Origin: Siderastrea radians
Lineage: Eukaryota > Cnidaria > Anthozoa > Scleractinia > Rhizangiidae
Assembly: GCA_964017195.1 (NCBI GenBank)
Contig: CAXHKT010000142.1
Coordinates: 45,837 to 109,836 of the forward strand
Direction of reading: 5' to 3'
DNA: 64,000 nt
Each line of letters opens with the position of its first letter. Position 1 is the first letter of the stretch. Below the pieces are notes generated by a model. The model did not search any database. It saw nothing but the letters and a program-made list of their open reading frames with translations, and was not told the DNA's origin. Shown piece after piece: positions 19,625 through 30,400 of this stretch. Made by a program: the position numbers and the translations under genes.

Positions 19625-22197
19625 TCTGCGATACTTTCAACGGCTTGTAACGGAGAAACTATAAGGGGTAGACCCGGGTAGACCCCGAAATTTCAAAAGA
19701 AGAAAAGTTATACTACCTAACTGGCCAAGATAATGGGCAAATACCGTTAACAGTAAGCAGCTTCGAGTCCAAGAAGAACTGTGACATTAACAGTGAAATC
19801 AACATGGCGGCTTTCAACTAGCTGCCCACTTTGAACTTCTCATTAACGCGACTAAAACATTTACCTTCAACGATAACCTGACCAGAACTAAGATATGGTA
19901 TTCCAAAAACTTTAGGATGAGGTATAATTCCGAGAACAAAATCACAAGCGTCGAAAATAACGAAAATTTCACCTCATACACTTCTCGAAGCGGCTCTTTC
20001 CGAGCACAAAAATGTCCACACAAATGACGCGTTCTGATTGGTCAAATCTCGTGACGCACACCGCCTGCGCCACCATAGTGTTGTTTCCGACTGCACGCTA
20101 TGCGGGCCTAAATCTGGTTAATCGTTAACATAGGGAACCTCGGCCGCACTTTAGAAGCGTTCGTAATGACAACTCACGTGCAACATGGCTCGGTGATCTC
20201 GCTATGTGTTTCGCAATGAAAGTTGCCGTTTCCAACCAGGAAAAGTTCACTTAGGTAAGACTTATTTCCTAAACATTTCATGAATCGTTTTTTCACTTCT
20301 TTATTGATTCCACATTCACGTTGTAAACAGACTTTGAATATAAATGATTGTCAAAATGACTACTGCAGGGACTGATCAAACAACGTGAAAAGAACACAAC
20401 ACCACAGTCAACAAGACCCGGCATGATAAGCGCTCTTGACTAGAAGGCAGATACGGACAACGTTGTTTCGCTCTTATTGGAGCTCATCAGCGTATCGTAG
20501 CCACCAACACAATGAGAGTTAGTGAGAGATCACCTATCTCATAAATGCTGTAACTAGATCCATTCCAGAAAGAGCTAGAAATCAAATGATTTCCGGTCAC
20601 AAACACGTACTGCGCGTTTGTGGCCTAAGAATGATATGATCTCAACTTAAACATGCCGAATGCTGTGGTGAAATGAACGAGGGATGGCCAGTACCATCCG
20701 CTACGTACAATTAGTAGTAGCAAGTTGAACGGATCAATCCAGATCGACGGTTTAAAAGAGAACTTAATAATAATCCGGTGATAAACAGAGTAGGTCAATT
20801 TCATAACATACTTCTCTAAATTGCCCAACATCGCTCAATATTTGGTACAAAGGCCTCCAAATTCAAAATCCTAGTTTCCTTTATTTGAAAACATTCTAGA
20901 AAAACAAGCAAACTCGTGTTCAGGCGAAGGAAAGTCACATTTTAAGAGCTGCTGTGTGATGATTTCCGTTGACATGAAAGGTCAAAGGGTCGCTCATATC
21001 ACTCAAGTAGCCTGTTTTCAAAGCGCTCTCAAAATTCGCCGTTTCATTTGTCCCAAAATGTTTTTCGGCCGATGTTTAGTTGAAGTGATTGTTCTTTCCT
21101 GGAGTATAGTCTCGTTGTGTAAAGCCATGTACCAGGGTGCTTTTTTGAGCCTTGAATTTAGCCTAAATTGCGTTGTCGGTAACGACCGTTGTTGGGTATA
21201 AATTTTAAAATTTCGTAAAAAATTCAAGTTCGCTTTTCATGAAACTTTGACACTGCTAATAAACAGAAGAAATAAGATCTTTTAACTCCCCGGGTTAATC
21301 TTTTTTTAGGACGCTTTCAATATTTGAACAGGAGCTTCCGGAAAAGTCCCGATTTTGGCGTTGATTTAGACTGCCGCGAAGGGCAAAATACGGAAATATT
21401 CATTAAAAAATAAATAAAAATCTAAACGACCCGAAACTTTTATTTTTAGAACTAGTTCACCGAAGCCTTTATTCTGGCAGATTTTGAGAAAATCGGATTT
21501 TTCTATCTTGCATACCCTTAGTCGGTTCTTGCAGCAAACCGCTCTTAAAAACATTGGGCTAAAGTCTTAAGTATCTCATTTGTTTGTTTGTTTGTTTGTC
21601 TTTTCTTTGTGCTGGTTTTTTATGTTTTTTGTTTAACCACCAGAAACTGATTATGGTTTATTTTCCCTTTGAGAAAATCATTTCATTTCTATCTCGTGCT
21701 GTTCTAACAGCACTTTGTTTATGAGAAAGTGTATTTAATTTAAACTGTAGCACATTTTTTCACCCAATGACGTGAAAAATCCTTGTGAAATAACAAATAC
21801 TACACGAGCACGAGATGGATGTGAGGTCATAAATATCGCACCGAGCGGGTTTTAAAGAGCGAGTGGAATAATTATTCTAGTTCTTATCTTCGGTAATCGT
21901 TCGCTGATTGCATGTTTGCGGAGAACCAATGAGAAATTTTACAACCGATGCTAATATTTTTTACCTTTATATCAGCTGTAGAGGGCAAACTTTTCGTTAC
22001 TGTAATGTGGTTTTATCCTTCGAACCTGCATGTAGACCATCCAGTGTGACCATTAAAATGAAACCTTTCTAGTAATACTTTTTTTGTGGTGCCCTTCTTT
22101 TTCCATTTTTAGTTCTTTATCAAGTGAAATTTTAGAAATTGTAAAATCTGTATATATGATGGCACTTTTTATAGGAAGTAGTTAAAGAGTTGTGAGG
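19625..22197. other. Possible bidirectional promoter then intergenic sequence
   Basis: 19,800-20,260 contains several CpG-bearing motifs and a TTAG|GTAAGACT donor-like site near 20,250 on the plus strand that could end a non-coding first exon. 20,260-22,197 has only short chance frames and a (GTTT)n run at 21,579-21,599. Confidence 0.3.
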
Positions 22198-22645
22198 CAG
22201 TTAGAGAAGATGAAGGGGTAAGAGAGTTAATTTCCCATAGGCCGAATTCCCATCCTAATCCCTCTTAAGTTAGTTTTAGTTATATCTTTTGAGTGGATAA
22301 ACATATTCCATTAATTTTTCAATTTTGAGATCTGTGTAATAAGGTCATTCAGAAACCAACACAACGTAACCCATAATACTAAAAGCAAAATTTGGCGCCA
22401 ACTTTGTGACGTCATTTTTCCGGCAAAAAATGTAAAAAATTTAAAAATTAAAATCATGAAATTTTACAAAATGACAAGTTCTGTATTGCTGCAAAAATTC
22501 GGGGTAATTGCTCCAAAACTCAATAAGTTATTTGAAATTTGAATTTCCCACCATTTGTTACTAAAAATAACTGAAGAGGGATTAGGATGGGGATAGGGCC
22601 TTAATATGGGTGAGTGGCTCTCTTACCCCATTATCCTCTCTTGGT
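22198..22645. mobile_element. MITE with ~70-bp terminal inverted repeats
   Basis: The left arm (22,198-22,268: AGAAGATGAAGGGGTAAGAG ... CCCATCCTAATCCCTCTT) is the inverted copy of the right arm (22,571-22,645: GAAGAGGGATTAGGATGGGG ... CTCTCTTACCCCATTATCC). GGCAG occurs next to both ends and may be a target duplication. The interior is AT-rich and non-coding. Confidence 0.8.
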
Positions 22646-22839
22646 GGCAGACATGGAAAGAGCTACACTAAACTGCTCCTCCATAATTTTGGTGAGTATT
22701 TACTGAGTCTCAAAACATAAATTTTCCGCTGCAATGTATTGTACATACCCACAGACTCATTCAACAGATATTCTCGCTGTTTTAACTGCCGCTGATGAGA
22801 CTTACACACAAAAGAAGAGATGAACTCATTAAAGACAAT

Positions 22840-24245
22840 GAATGAAGTCGTTGATTTCTGGCCATTGTGGAACAGAGTAGGACAAATTTAGCTAGACAAA
22901 TTTAGCTATCTGGATTCTGTGTCGGTTAGATAAAAACAAGTCTTTATCACGTTATTCAAATGGCAGCCTAAAATTGTTAGATGTAGAATCTGTAAGCAAG
23001 TCTCTAAAGGCTACATGGATTAAAAAAAATATCTGGATAAAGAGAACCGGGGAAAATGGAAACTTTTCTCGATCTTGAGTTAGAGAAATCTTGAGGCGCA
23101 ATAGTCCTCACAAGCAATCTCAACACGAAAGACACCAACAAGACCCTTAAGATTGATAATCAATTTATAAGTGAGGTTCTGACAATCTGGGCAGAAGTAG
23201 GTTTTGAAGATAAAATCACTTTTGAAAATCAATTTCTTGATCAAAACGTGTGGCATTCTTCATTTATAAGAATTAACAAATGCCCCCTTTTTTTCCAGAA
23301 TGGTTCCAGAAAGGTCTTGTACAAGCGAAACATTTGAAAGGTGGCTCAAACAGTTTCCTTTTCTTAACTGACCTACAAAGTAAATGAAGCCTTAACGCTT
23401 GTCCTATAAGGTACTGCGGACTTTTGTCCGCACTTAAAAGTCTCTGGAATACACATGAAAATAAATGTACTTTAAACAATCCCGAATATGAAAGCTTTTC
23501 AGCAGAACTGCTGAAATCCAACAGAGCAAGACCATTCATATACTCCAAACTTACATCGAAAAAATATATATCTTCAGTGCAAAATCAACAGAAGTGAATA
23601 TTAAAGGACTGCAATCTAAACAGTCATGAATGATTAACTGGAGTGAGTCATACCTACTAGCCTCCAAATGTACTAAAAGCACAGTACAGGACTCGTTCAA
23701 TTTCAGCTTAAGCTTATACACAGACGATTGTCAACTAACGAATTTCTAACCAAAACTGGAATTAACGATAACCCAGAGTGCTCCTTCTGCAACGAAGACC
23801 CAGAGACACTTGTACAAAAAACGCACGCTGGTTAACTCTATCCCACATCCTTCCGGAAAATTACACAATGAATATCTCTGTTGCATTAGGACTGATGCAG
23901 GATTCGTCCAAAAATCATCGACAGCTAAACTTCTGTTACCTTATGGCTAGACATTTTATTAATATGGATTTGTAAAAGAAGCTGCACCTCAAGTTGTAGG
24001 TTTTCTACAATGTTTGACAAAGAGGTCAAAACAACTGGCGGACCCCATCTAAAAAAAATGAGAGCACCTGAGCACCTGGAGGAGTAATTAGCATTTACAG
24101 TTACTATTAAGCGTACGTTTATTTATTGTAACTTTATTTAGTCCCATTTTCCTGTCTTAACTGTAAGTTATCGTTTTTGTTGTAATAACTTATATGTAGT
24201 ACTTGTAATGAGTGGGTTTTGTTGCCAATAAAAAATTATCATAAA
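22840..24245 (+). mobile_element. Degraded L1/Tx1-type LINE, ORF2 C-terminal region and tail
   Basis: With several frame changes the plus strand gives fragments typical of the C-terminus of L1-clade ORF2: LALRYCG-like and LKSLWNTH near 23,400-23,460, then LIHRRLSTNEFLTKTGI, then ECSFCNEDPETL (the conserved zinc-binding-like CxxC...E...) at 23,715-23,810. A 3' UTR ends CAATAAAAAATTATCA at about 24,229. Many stops and indels show an old dead copy. Confidence 0.8.
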
Positions 24246-24274
24246 GAAATCACTTCTATCTAACTGACAAACAA

Positions 24275-24480
24275 ACACGGGGTTAGTTTCCAAAGAAACT
24301 GTGGTGCTGCGTCGGTGGGGAAGTGAAACACAAAAATTTTAGATTTATCAACTGAGTTGATAAGAAAAATTGGCCACCTTAAAAAAATTGAAAGCTGACG
24401 TTTCGTGCGTTAACCCTTCGTCAGAGCGAATCGGTCTATCTAATTGGCCACGCTACGCACTACTCTCACACAAAACTAGC
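24275..24480 (+). repeat. Interspersed repeat with CTGACG...CGTCAG hairpin
   Basis: Contains TTATCAACTGAGTTGATAAG and CTGACGTTTCGTGCGTTAAC...CTTCGTCAG, whose ends pair as CTGACG/CGTCAG. Related to the fragment at 11,046-11,140. Probably the end of a Penelope-like or similar retroelement; this is not tested. Confidence 0.5.
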
Positions 24481-24536
24481 TTGAGCATGATCATGCTAGG
24501 TTGATCGTACGTAGGAGCTGAGAGTATGAGATCTTT

Positions 24537-24983
24537 CTATTTGGTTACACCGCATCCTTCTGGCAGAATCTTATGACAGATATCACCCACATACGTCACA
24601 TCTACGTATTTTCCTTTCTCTTTTCGAATGGCTAACCGCACTTTAACATTGCATTCTGGTAGCCTACATTTTCCGGATCCTCTGAAGAAAGGCGCTGTAC
24701 GCATCTTGGGGGAGTTTGTTGATATCACGTGGTTATTTTTGAAACTCATGTGACACCACGGGTTACTTTCTTTTAACTTGTTGCGAAAGATGTCTGCCCA
24801 GTCTCCAGCTAACAATCGTCCACCTCTTGGATAAGTGGTGATTACAATTCGATCCCAGTCCTCTTCGCTCAACTCAAATTGGGCTGTTGTTTCGTCCATG
24901 TTCTTGCGAAAGTAATTATCGTATTTATCTTCTTTTCCGCCTTCGTCAACAGCATTTGATAAACGTGAATCCTCGGATATTTC
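24537..24983 (-). CDS. Exon with cysteine-containing cnidarian-type domain (paralogue at 45.5 kb)
   Basis: The minus strand is open from an acceptor TTTCCTAG|GAA at 24,983 to a TAG at 24,537 (148 codons); the internal ATG is at 24,899. The later part is a compact domain: W-x-R-I, PRGGRLLAGDW, NPWCHMSFKNNHV, FFRGSGKCRLPECNVKVRL, VDVTYVGDICH. Cys at the CRLPEC pair and the final CH could bind metal. About 60% of positions in the core match the copy at 45,620-45,969. The acceptor phase (0) fits a donor TCGAAG|GTAGGG at 26,401 inside the upstream open frame, so this may be the last exon of that gene. Function is unknown; the ORF ends soon after the CH. Confidence 0.6.
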   Translation of the reverse strand, partial: EISEDSRLSNAVDEGGKEDKYDNYFRKNMDETTAQFELSEEDWDRIVITTYPRGGRLLAGDWADIFRNKLKESNPWCHMSFKNNHVISTNSPKMRTAPFFRGSGKCRLPECNVKVRLAIRKEKGKYVDVTYVGDICHKILPEGCGVTK

Positions 24984-25364
24984 CTAGGAAAGAAATAGAA
25001 AGAAAATCTCAGAAAAATCAAGCGCAGAGCTTAAGCTGGAAAGCACTAAACGATTAAAGAAAAGCTGTTGATGTCGCATTCATCACTTTCGTTATTCTCC
25101 AATTACATGACTGTTATAACGTCTAATTGTATTTGCGTTATGTAAGCTATAATGAAGAATACGGACAGAAAATCGATAAAGAAACGACGAGGAAACGAAA
25201 AATTGTTTATTAACAAGGGGCTCTGAGCAGTGAATGATAAAAGTAAAAATGTTCACCCAAAATTATTTAGTTTCTAGAGCATGCAGTTTTCCTTGTCCGA
25301 CTGTAATTCGTACGTTATATTTTAGGATGTTAATTGTATTTTATAAGTTGATAAATTATGCTCG

Positions 25365-25880
25365 TCCGGGCGAGTGTAGTCCTGAGAAGGACTGTTTTTG
25401 GTGACATTGACGTTTCGACAACCTGAGCGGAAGTCATCATTAGAGTCAAGTGAACTTTGAATCGTCAGTAGAAGTCCAGTGGTGTTTGTTCTGGTTTACT
25501 AACTTAGAACAAACACCACTGAACCGTTACCAACAGCTACTTGCACCTTACAATAAGACGGAGAAACAGTAGACAAACCGACCTATTTGACTAACAATAG
25601 ACCAATGGACATTTGACCAACAAAAGACGGATCGAAACACACTAATCACGTTTAACAGTCTTCACAGCCAATAACATCACGGCTTAACTGACAGACGACC
25701 AATAACATCGCAAGATCGTCGACCAATCAGGACAACGACCAGAGACTTATAACATCTACTGACAATTCACAGTTCACTTGACTCTGATGATGGCTCAGGT
25801 TAATTGTCGAAACGTCAGTCAATGTCACCACAAACAGTCCTTCTCAGGACTACACTCACCCGGGCGATCATAAGTTACCG
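25365..25880. mobile_element. Fold-back element with ~110-bp arms (GACGTTTCGACA family)
   Basis: The left arm (CCGGGCGAGTGTAGTCCTGA, GACGTTTCGACAACCTGAGC, AGAGTCAAGTGAACTT) is inverted on the right (AGTTCACTTGACTCTGATGA, TGTCGAAACGTCAGTC, TCAGGACTACACTCACCCGG). A separate perfect 15-bp hairpin lies at 25,478-25,520. The interior is non-coding. The arm sequence resembles ends of Penelope-like elements that I remember from other invertebrates; family not confirmed. Confidence 0.75.
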
Positions 25881-26274
25881 ACTTATGATATGACTCCTGG
25901 GTTCAAACCATTTACAGTTTTAATTGTATTTTGTACGAATATTTATCGCCAAAATTAATTGATTTTTTCTAAATCATAACTAATACTAAAGAATAAAGAA
26001 TGCGGATGTCGGGGGAAAAGGTTTTTGATCATCGCGGTACATTATTTGTATTATTATTTGTTTCACGATGCTGTCTCTTCCGACTTAAAAACTGTGTTCA
26101 TCAGGCGATGACGTCCAGTGGTTACGCGCCACCATTGGCAGGGCCGTAGCCAGCAAAAAATTATGACTGAGGCAATGTCCATGGTTAAAATTATCACTGA
26201 AGTAACGTCCATAGTTAAATTCTCTTCCTAGATATTTAGGGTGTTGAGCGAAAAAAATTACTGAGGCAAGTGCC

Positions 26275-27333
26275 TCAGTTTGCCTCGTACTGGCTACGGC
26301 CCCGATTGGTGTCAAGATGGACCAACGATTGCTCGCTGTTCCCGCGAGCAACTGTTTCCGCATTGGCGTCGGAAAATTTCCTGTATTCAAGGAGCCCTAC
26401 CTTCGATGGCACTTGGGATTCAACCGAAGCGGTGCTGCTCTGGCTCACAGGTTCCATGATAACCGAGGGGCGTTGGTCTGCTAACCAGAACACAGGAGTA
26501 TGAGAAGATTTACTTTCCGATAATGCAGCATGGCAACAGCAGCTACTGGTGCAATTGTGGAGGGTTTGCCGTTGTTGAGTTCCGTAAGATTCACATCCAC
26601 GGGAAGAAGACTTTTCTGGTTGGTAGCTTGTGGCCTGATGACATGAGCTCGTTTCATCCTCTTCCATTGGAGAATTGACCATTTCGTCCTGGGTATTCAT
26701 GGGATATGATGGAGCAGCCATGTTAGCAGTATTCTGGTAAGGTGGGGCATTCTGGGGACGGCCGCTCTGGGTGTCAAGCTGGCAAGCTGGCATCGTCTCA
26801 TTGGCATATAAGTGGTACGCTGACAATTCCCTTTTTTGGTCTGCAGTCTCCGTTGATTGATTGACGTATTTGACCTCTTTTGCTTGCATTGGACACGTTA
26901 CTTCTTTAATCATTTGCTTTAGCAGCCGGTCGTGTGTTTGGGAATCATTTTCTATGCATTGTATTGTTTGGCTGTTTTCATGTGTAGGTAATGATTTACT
27001 TCCGATAGCTTCTATCTGGTTGCCGTATGGTTCACCCACGAAAGCATTCTTATCATATGTTCTTCGAACGTTGCTAATTTGAATGTTTGGCACGTCTGAA
27101 TGGGCACTTATTTCTCCAGGTGAGTATACCGGAGAAAATAATTCTTCTGGTATTGAAACTGTTTGCAGATCTGTTATGTCGTATGATGTGTCTGCGTTTT
27201 CTTCTTCTGCGACAGGAAGCTCGCTTTTGCAACTGGTTGCGTCACTACCTTGCTCGTTGTAAGATGTTGCTTCTGGATTTTCTATTGGCATACAACCCTT
27301 TGCTAAGTCGCTTAGGGAGAACATGCTGACCAT
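26275..27333 (-). CDS. Uncharacterised Ser/Thr/Gln-rich protein exon (352 codons open)
   Basis: The minus strand has an ATG at 27,333 and is open to a stop at 26,275. It is preceded by a strong acceptor (TTTTTTTGCAG at 27,406). The protein is low in hydrophobic residues, rich in Ser, Thr, Gln and Glu, with short proline motifs (FSPVYSPGE, NAPPYQNTAN) and a Cys cluster (NCTSSCCCHAAL). This is the pattern of a disordered regulatory protein such as a transcription factor tail. No domain is recognised. Between the acceptor and the ATG a different frame is open (REQPDYFTVYNVSHSS), so the true start or an exon border may differ. The donor-like TCGAAG|GTAGGG at 26,401 would join it in phase 0 to the exon ending at 24,537, making the last 42 codons here intronic or alternative. 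Confidence 0.6.
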   Translation of the reverse strand: MVSMFSLSDLAKGCMPIENPEATSYNEQGSDATSCKSELPVAEEENADTSYDITDLQTVSIPEELFSPVYSPGEISAHSDVPNIQISNVRRTYDKNAFVGEPYGNQIEAIGSKSLPTHENSQTIQCIENDSQTHDRLLKQMIKEVTCPMQAKEVKYVNQSTETADQKRELSAYHLYANETMPACQLDTQSGRPQNAPPYQNTANMAAPSYPMNTQDEMVNSPMEEDETSSCHQATSYQPEKSSSRGCESYGTQQRQTLHNCTSSCCCHAALSESKSSHTPVFWLADQRPSVIMEPVSQSSTASVESQVPSKVGLLEYRKFSDANAETVARGNSEQSLVHLDTNRGRSQYEAN

Positions 27334-27405
27334 AAATCCTCCTCAGTGAACTCGAATGACTGACATTATATACAGTGAAATAGTCGGGCTGTTCTCGGAA
27401 TAAAT

Positions 27406-30400
27406 CTGCAAAAAAAAGGATTAGGTCAGGGCGTTATCTTCCCTTGTGTTACCCATTTTTGTGAGTTCTAAATTTTGTGATTTAGATATATAAATAATGG
27501 CCATATTTTTATGGAGGGGGGAATAAAGCCTTTGCACCCGTGACAATATAGCCTCTGGGAATAAGGAAAGCGCCGATCTCGCACAATCAACTATATAACT
27601 GGAAAGCTAATGAGCCAAAAATTTGGAACATGGATTTTTGTAGTATCATCGCTGAATAAAATGCAAATGCAACTTAAAGAGACCACAGAGTGTGCGTGAC
27701 CCTTACTCAGCCGAGAGAGGATTTCTACGTAAAGGCTACTGAAATAAGAACATTTTACAGTTTTCAGATTCTTTATTGAAGATAATTTTGGGATGAGAAA
27801 TTCCCTTCAATTATCAGAATTGCCGAAAAAATAAGAAAAATTAATAAATAATAATAACAATAATAATAATAATAATTTAGCAGGGTAGCGGTCTTGATTC
27901 AGATGTACTATTTGTTAGATTCAGATGTACTAAACTATTTTTTTTTTTCATAAAACTTTTGCTGCAGCTAGGTAATGAATTATTAGTGTCACTAATGTGA
28001 AAAAAAGAAGAGTCACCGACTTCATTTGGGAGATAAGATATCTGAAAGACCACCCTTATTTTGCAAAATTGGTCTTCCTTATGCGATATGACCCCAATGC
28101 TTGTAAGTCTAAAAATATTGCAAATGAATCTATAGAATGCAACTATCACCTAATCTTAATTTTAAACGACAGCATTTGCAAACCCTGGCAACCGCACATT
28201 GGTGGGATTTGATGTCGCGTGGGTAGAAAAAATGGGGAAATTTGTAACTAACTTCCTACGTTGATTTTTTTAATTTTTTTTTTTGCTAATCTGTTGAGAA
28301 TTCGAAAAGAAAATTATCTAAAATAAAGTAGGATCACCGATCATTTAATCAAGTAAAATACAGGTAAAGCTCACGTATCTTTTACCAGCCCCTTATGCGT
28401 TAAGATTTTTACCTTAGTGCGCACGCTCGTGCATGACGTCAAGTGACATGAGTGACATGCGCGAGAATTACGTGCGCAGTTAGGATGCGCAAAACCAATT
28501 AGCGCGAATGTCCTTATTCAAATCGATGCTTAAAATTGAGCTGCAACAACGCCATTCATCATCTGAAGATTAATTTGTTCCCAGCTTCCTACGAGGACGC
28601 CATTGCATATTGGCTATCCAGGTCTAGATGAAATTACAAAGCCAATTAAATTACGACGCCAAAAAACGTCATGCCGGATTTTGGAATCGCGATTTTATGA
28701 AGGCTGTAGTAAGACTACTTTTCCACTCTGAAGGGTAAGGTGGTCTCCTCTGGCAGGCAGTACCGGTGCCGCCTAGACCTAAGCCAATTTCAGACTCTGG
28801 CTTCCCATGCCATATTATAACCCCACTAATTCAGTCCATTTTACATAGCATTGTGTTTTAAACCATATTTGTGCTCCAGTCTCCATTTCTATTCTGATGT
28901 CCAATATTTCTGACCAAAGCAGCTTGAAAAACGTGACCTTTGGGGCGGTATTTTTCAAGGCCGTGACGCCCAGCAATGGGCGGACACACGTAAATGACAG
29001 TTTTAATGATTATAAACCACTTCATAAACTAGTCATTGTCCAATTTAATCTAAACGTGTCTAATGGATGTGGAAATTTTTTTTTCCGGTAACGTGATGTG
29101 TGTATCTGTTAGTTTTGTGCACGTGTTCTCTATTCTTTTCGTTTGTTTTGCACTTAAGTGTGGTCTCTTGCTGCTGAGTGGCGTAAGCTCAGTGATTCTC
29201 GATTCTAATTGCGGACTCGGCATGTGGTGATCATGAACAAACGGATCTGTGACATGAGATGGATATCTTTACAGTAGTTACAAAAAACAACATGGCCGCC
29301 AGCAGCAAACAAATGTAGGATGTGTATACAAAGACATGGATAAAAGATGTATAAAAGCAGTTGTGCATTGGTTTAGCAACAATTCCAAAATTGGAACTTC
29401 AAAGAACGAAACAACTTTGGTTTTCTTCCATGGAAAATCTACAGCCGGGAAGAACCTAGCGGCACGCCAAGGTAATTATATAAATGTTATATATCCTGAT
29501 GTCACTTTCATTACATTTTTTTATCTGGTTTTCCAAGGTAAATTGTTTTGGAGTGCTGACTATAGACAGCAAGGGGAAAACTTAACATTTCTACGAAGAG
29601 GAAGGCGCGCCTTTCGGTCAGGGTGGCGAAAGAATTACCGATAGTTTTGTTCTTTTTTACCTTTTCAGTGTTTGTCTGTTCTTTCTATAAAAATTCAAAA
29701 CCATCCATTGCCTGGAGCCTGAGAATAAAATACAATACTGGTTTAATGTTTCCAATGTTTTCAAACGATTGTGTGTGACAGCAGCCACAATTTATCTCGT
29801 GTAATTATCGACCAAACAAAACGACTAGAAGGTCAGGAAGTTCCGCCCTTTGAGAAATTATCGAACGGAATTTTCGTCCTCTAGAATGTATCCACCAACA
29901 GCGACATGTCAAGGAAGACTCTGAACTTAGTGCGTTGGTTTAGGAACAATCCTAACTGTTGTGGAACTTAGCAAATGTAAGTGATCTTTGTGGGAAGCAC
30001 TCGTGGCTTTCAGCGAATTCAATCCAGTTTTATGGTTTCATTTTGACGGGATGTATTCAGAAACAACGGAAGGTTCCATCGCGTAAAAAGAAAGCAAATT
30101 TACGTTTATGCACAGCTGAATGTTTTCGTTATCAATTAGGTGATGGATTGTCTATAAGGGTAAGAGAAACGGAAATCTGGGTACGTAGGCATTAGTTCGG
30201 TTGCTTGTAATTGCTCATCTATTTTAATTTTTACCCATTTTTTCCCCAGCGTAGCTTGAATAGAGAAATCGGTTACTGTGTTATTAATATACGATTTCGT
30301 AGAAGCATAACAGTAGGAAACAAGACTATTTTTGTGTGTACGTTTCATAGCAATTAAGACTGATTTTGACCTTTCACCCGCTATAAGATGTCACAAGAGA

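Noticed and set aside
25765..25830. Hammerhead ribozyme around CTGATGA...GAAAC
   Set aside because: The conserved-looking words are present, but I could not pair a convincing stem II or III by eye.
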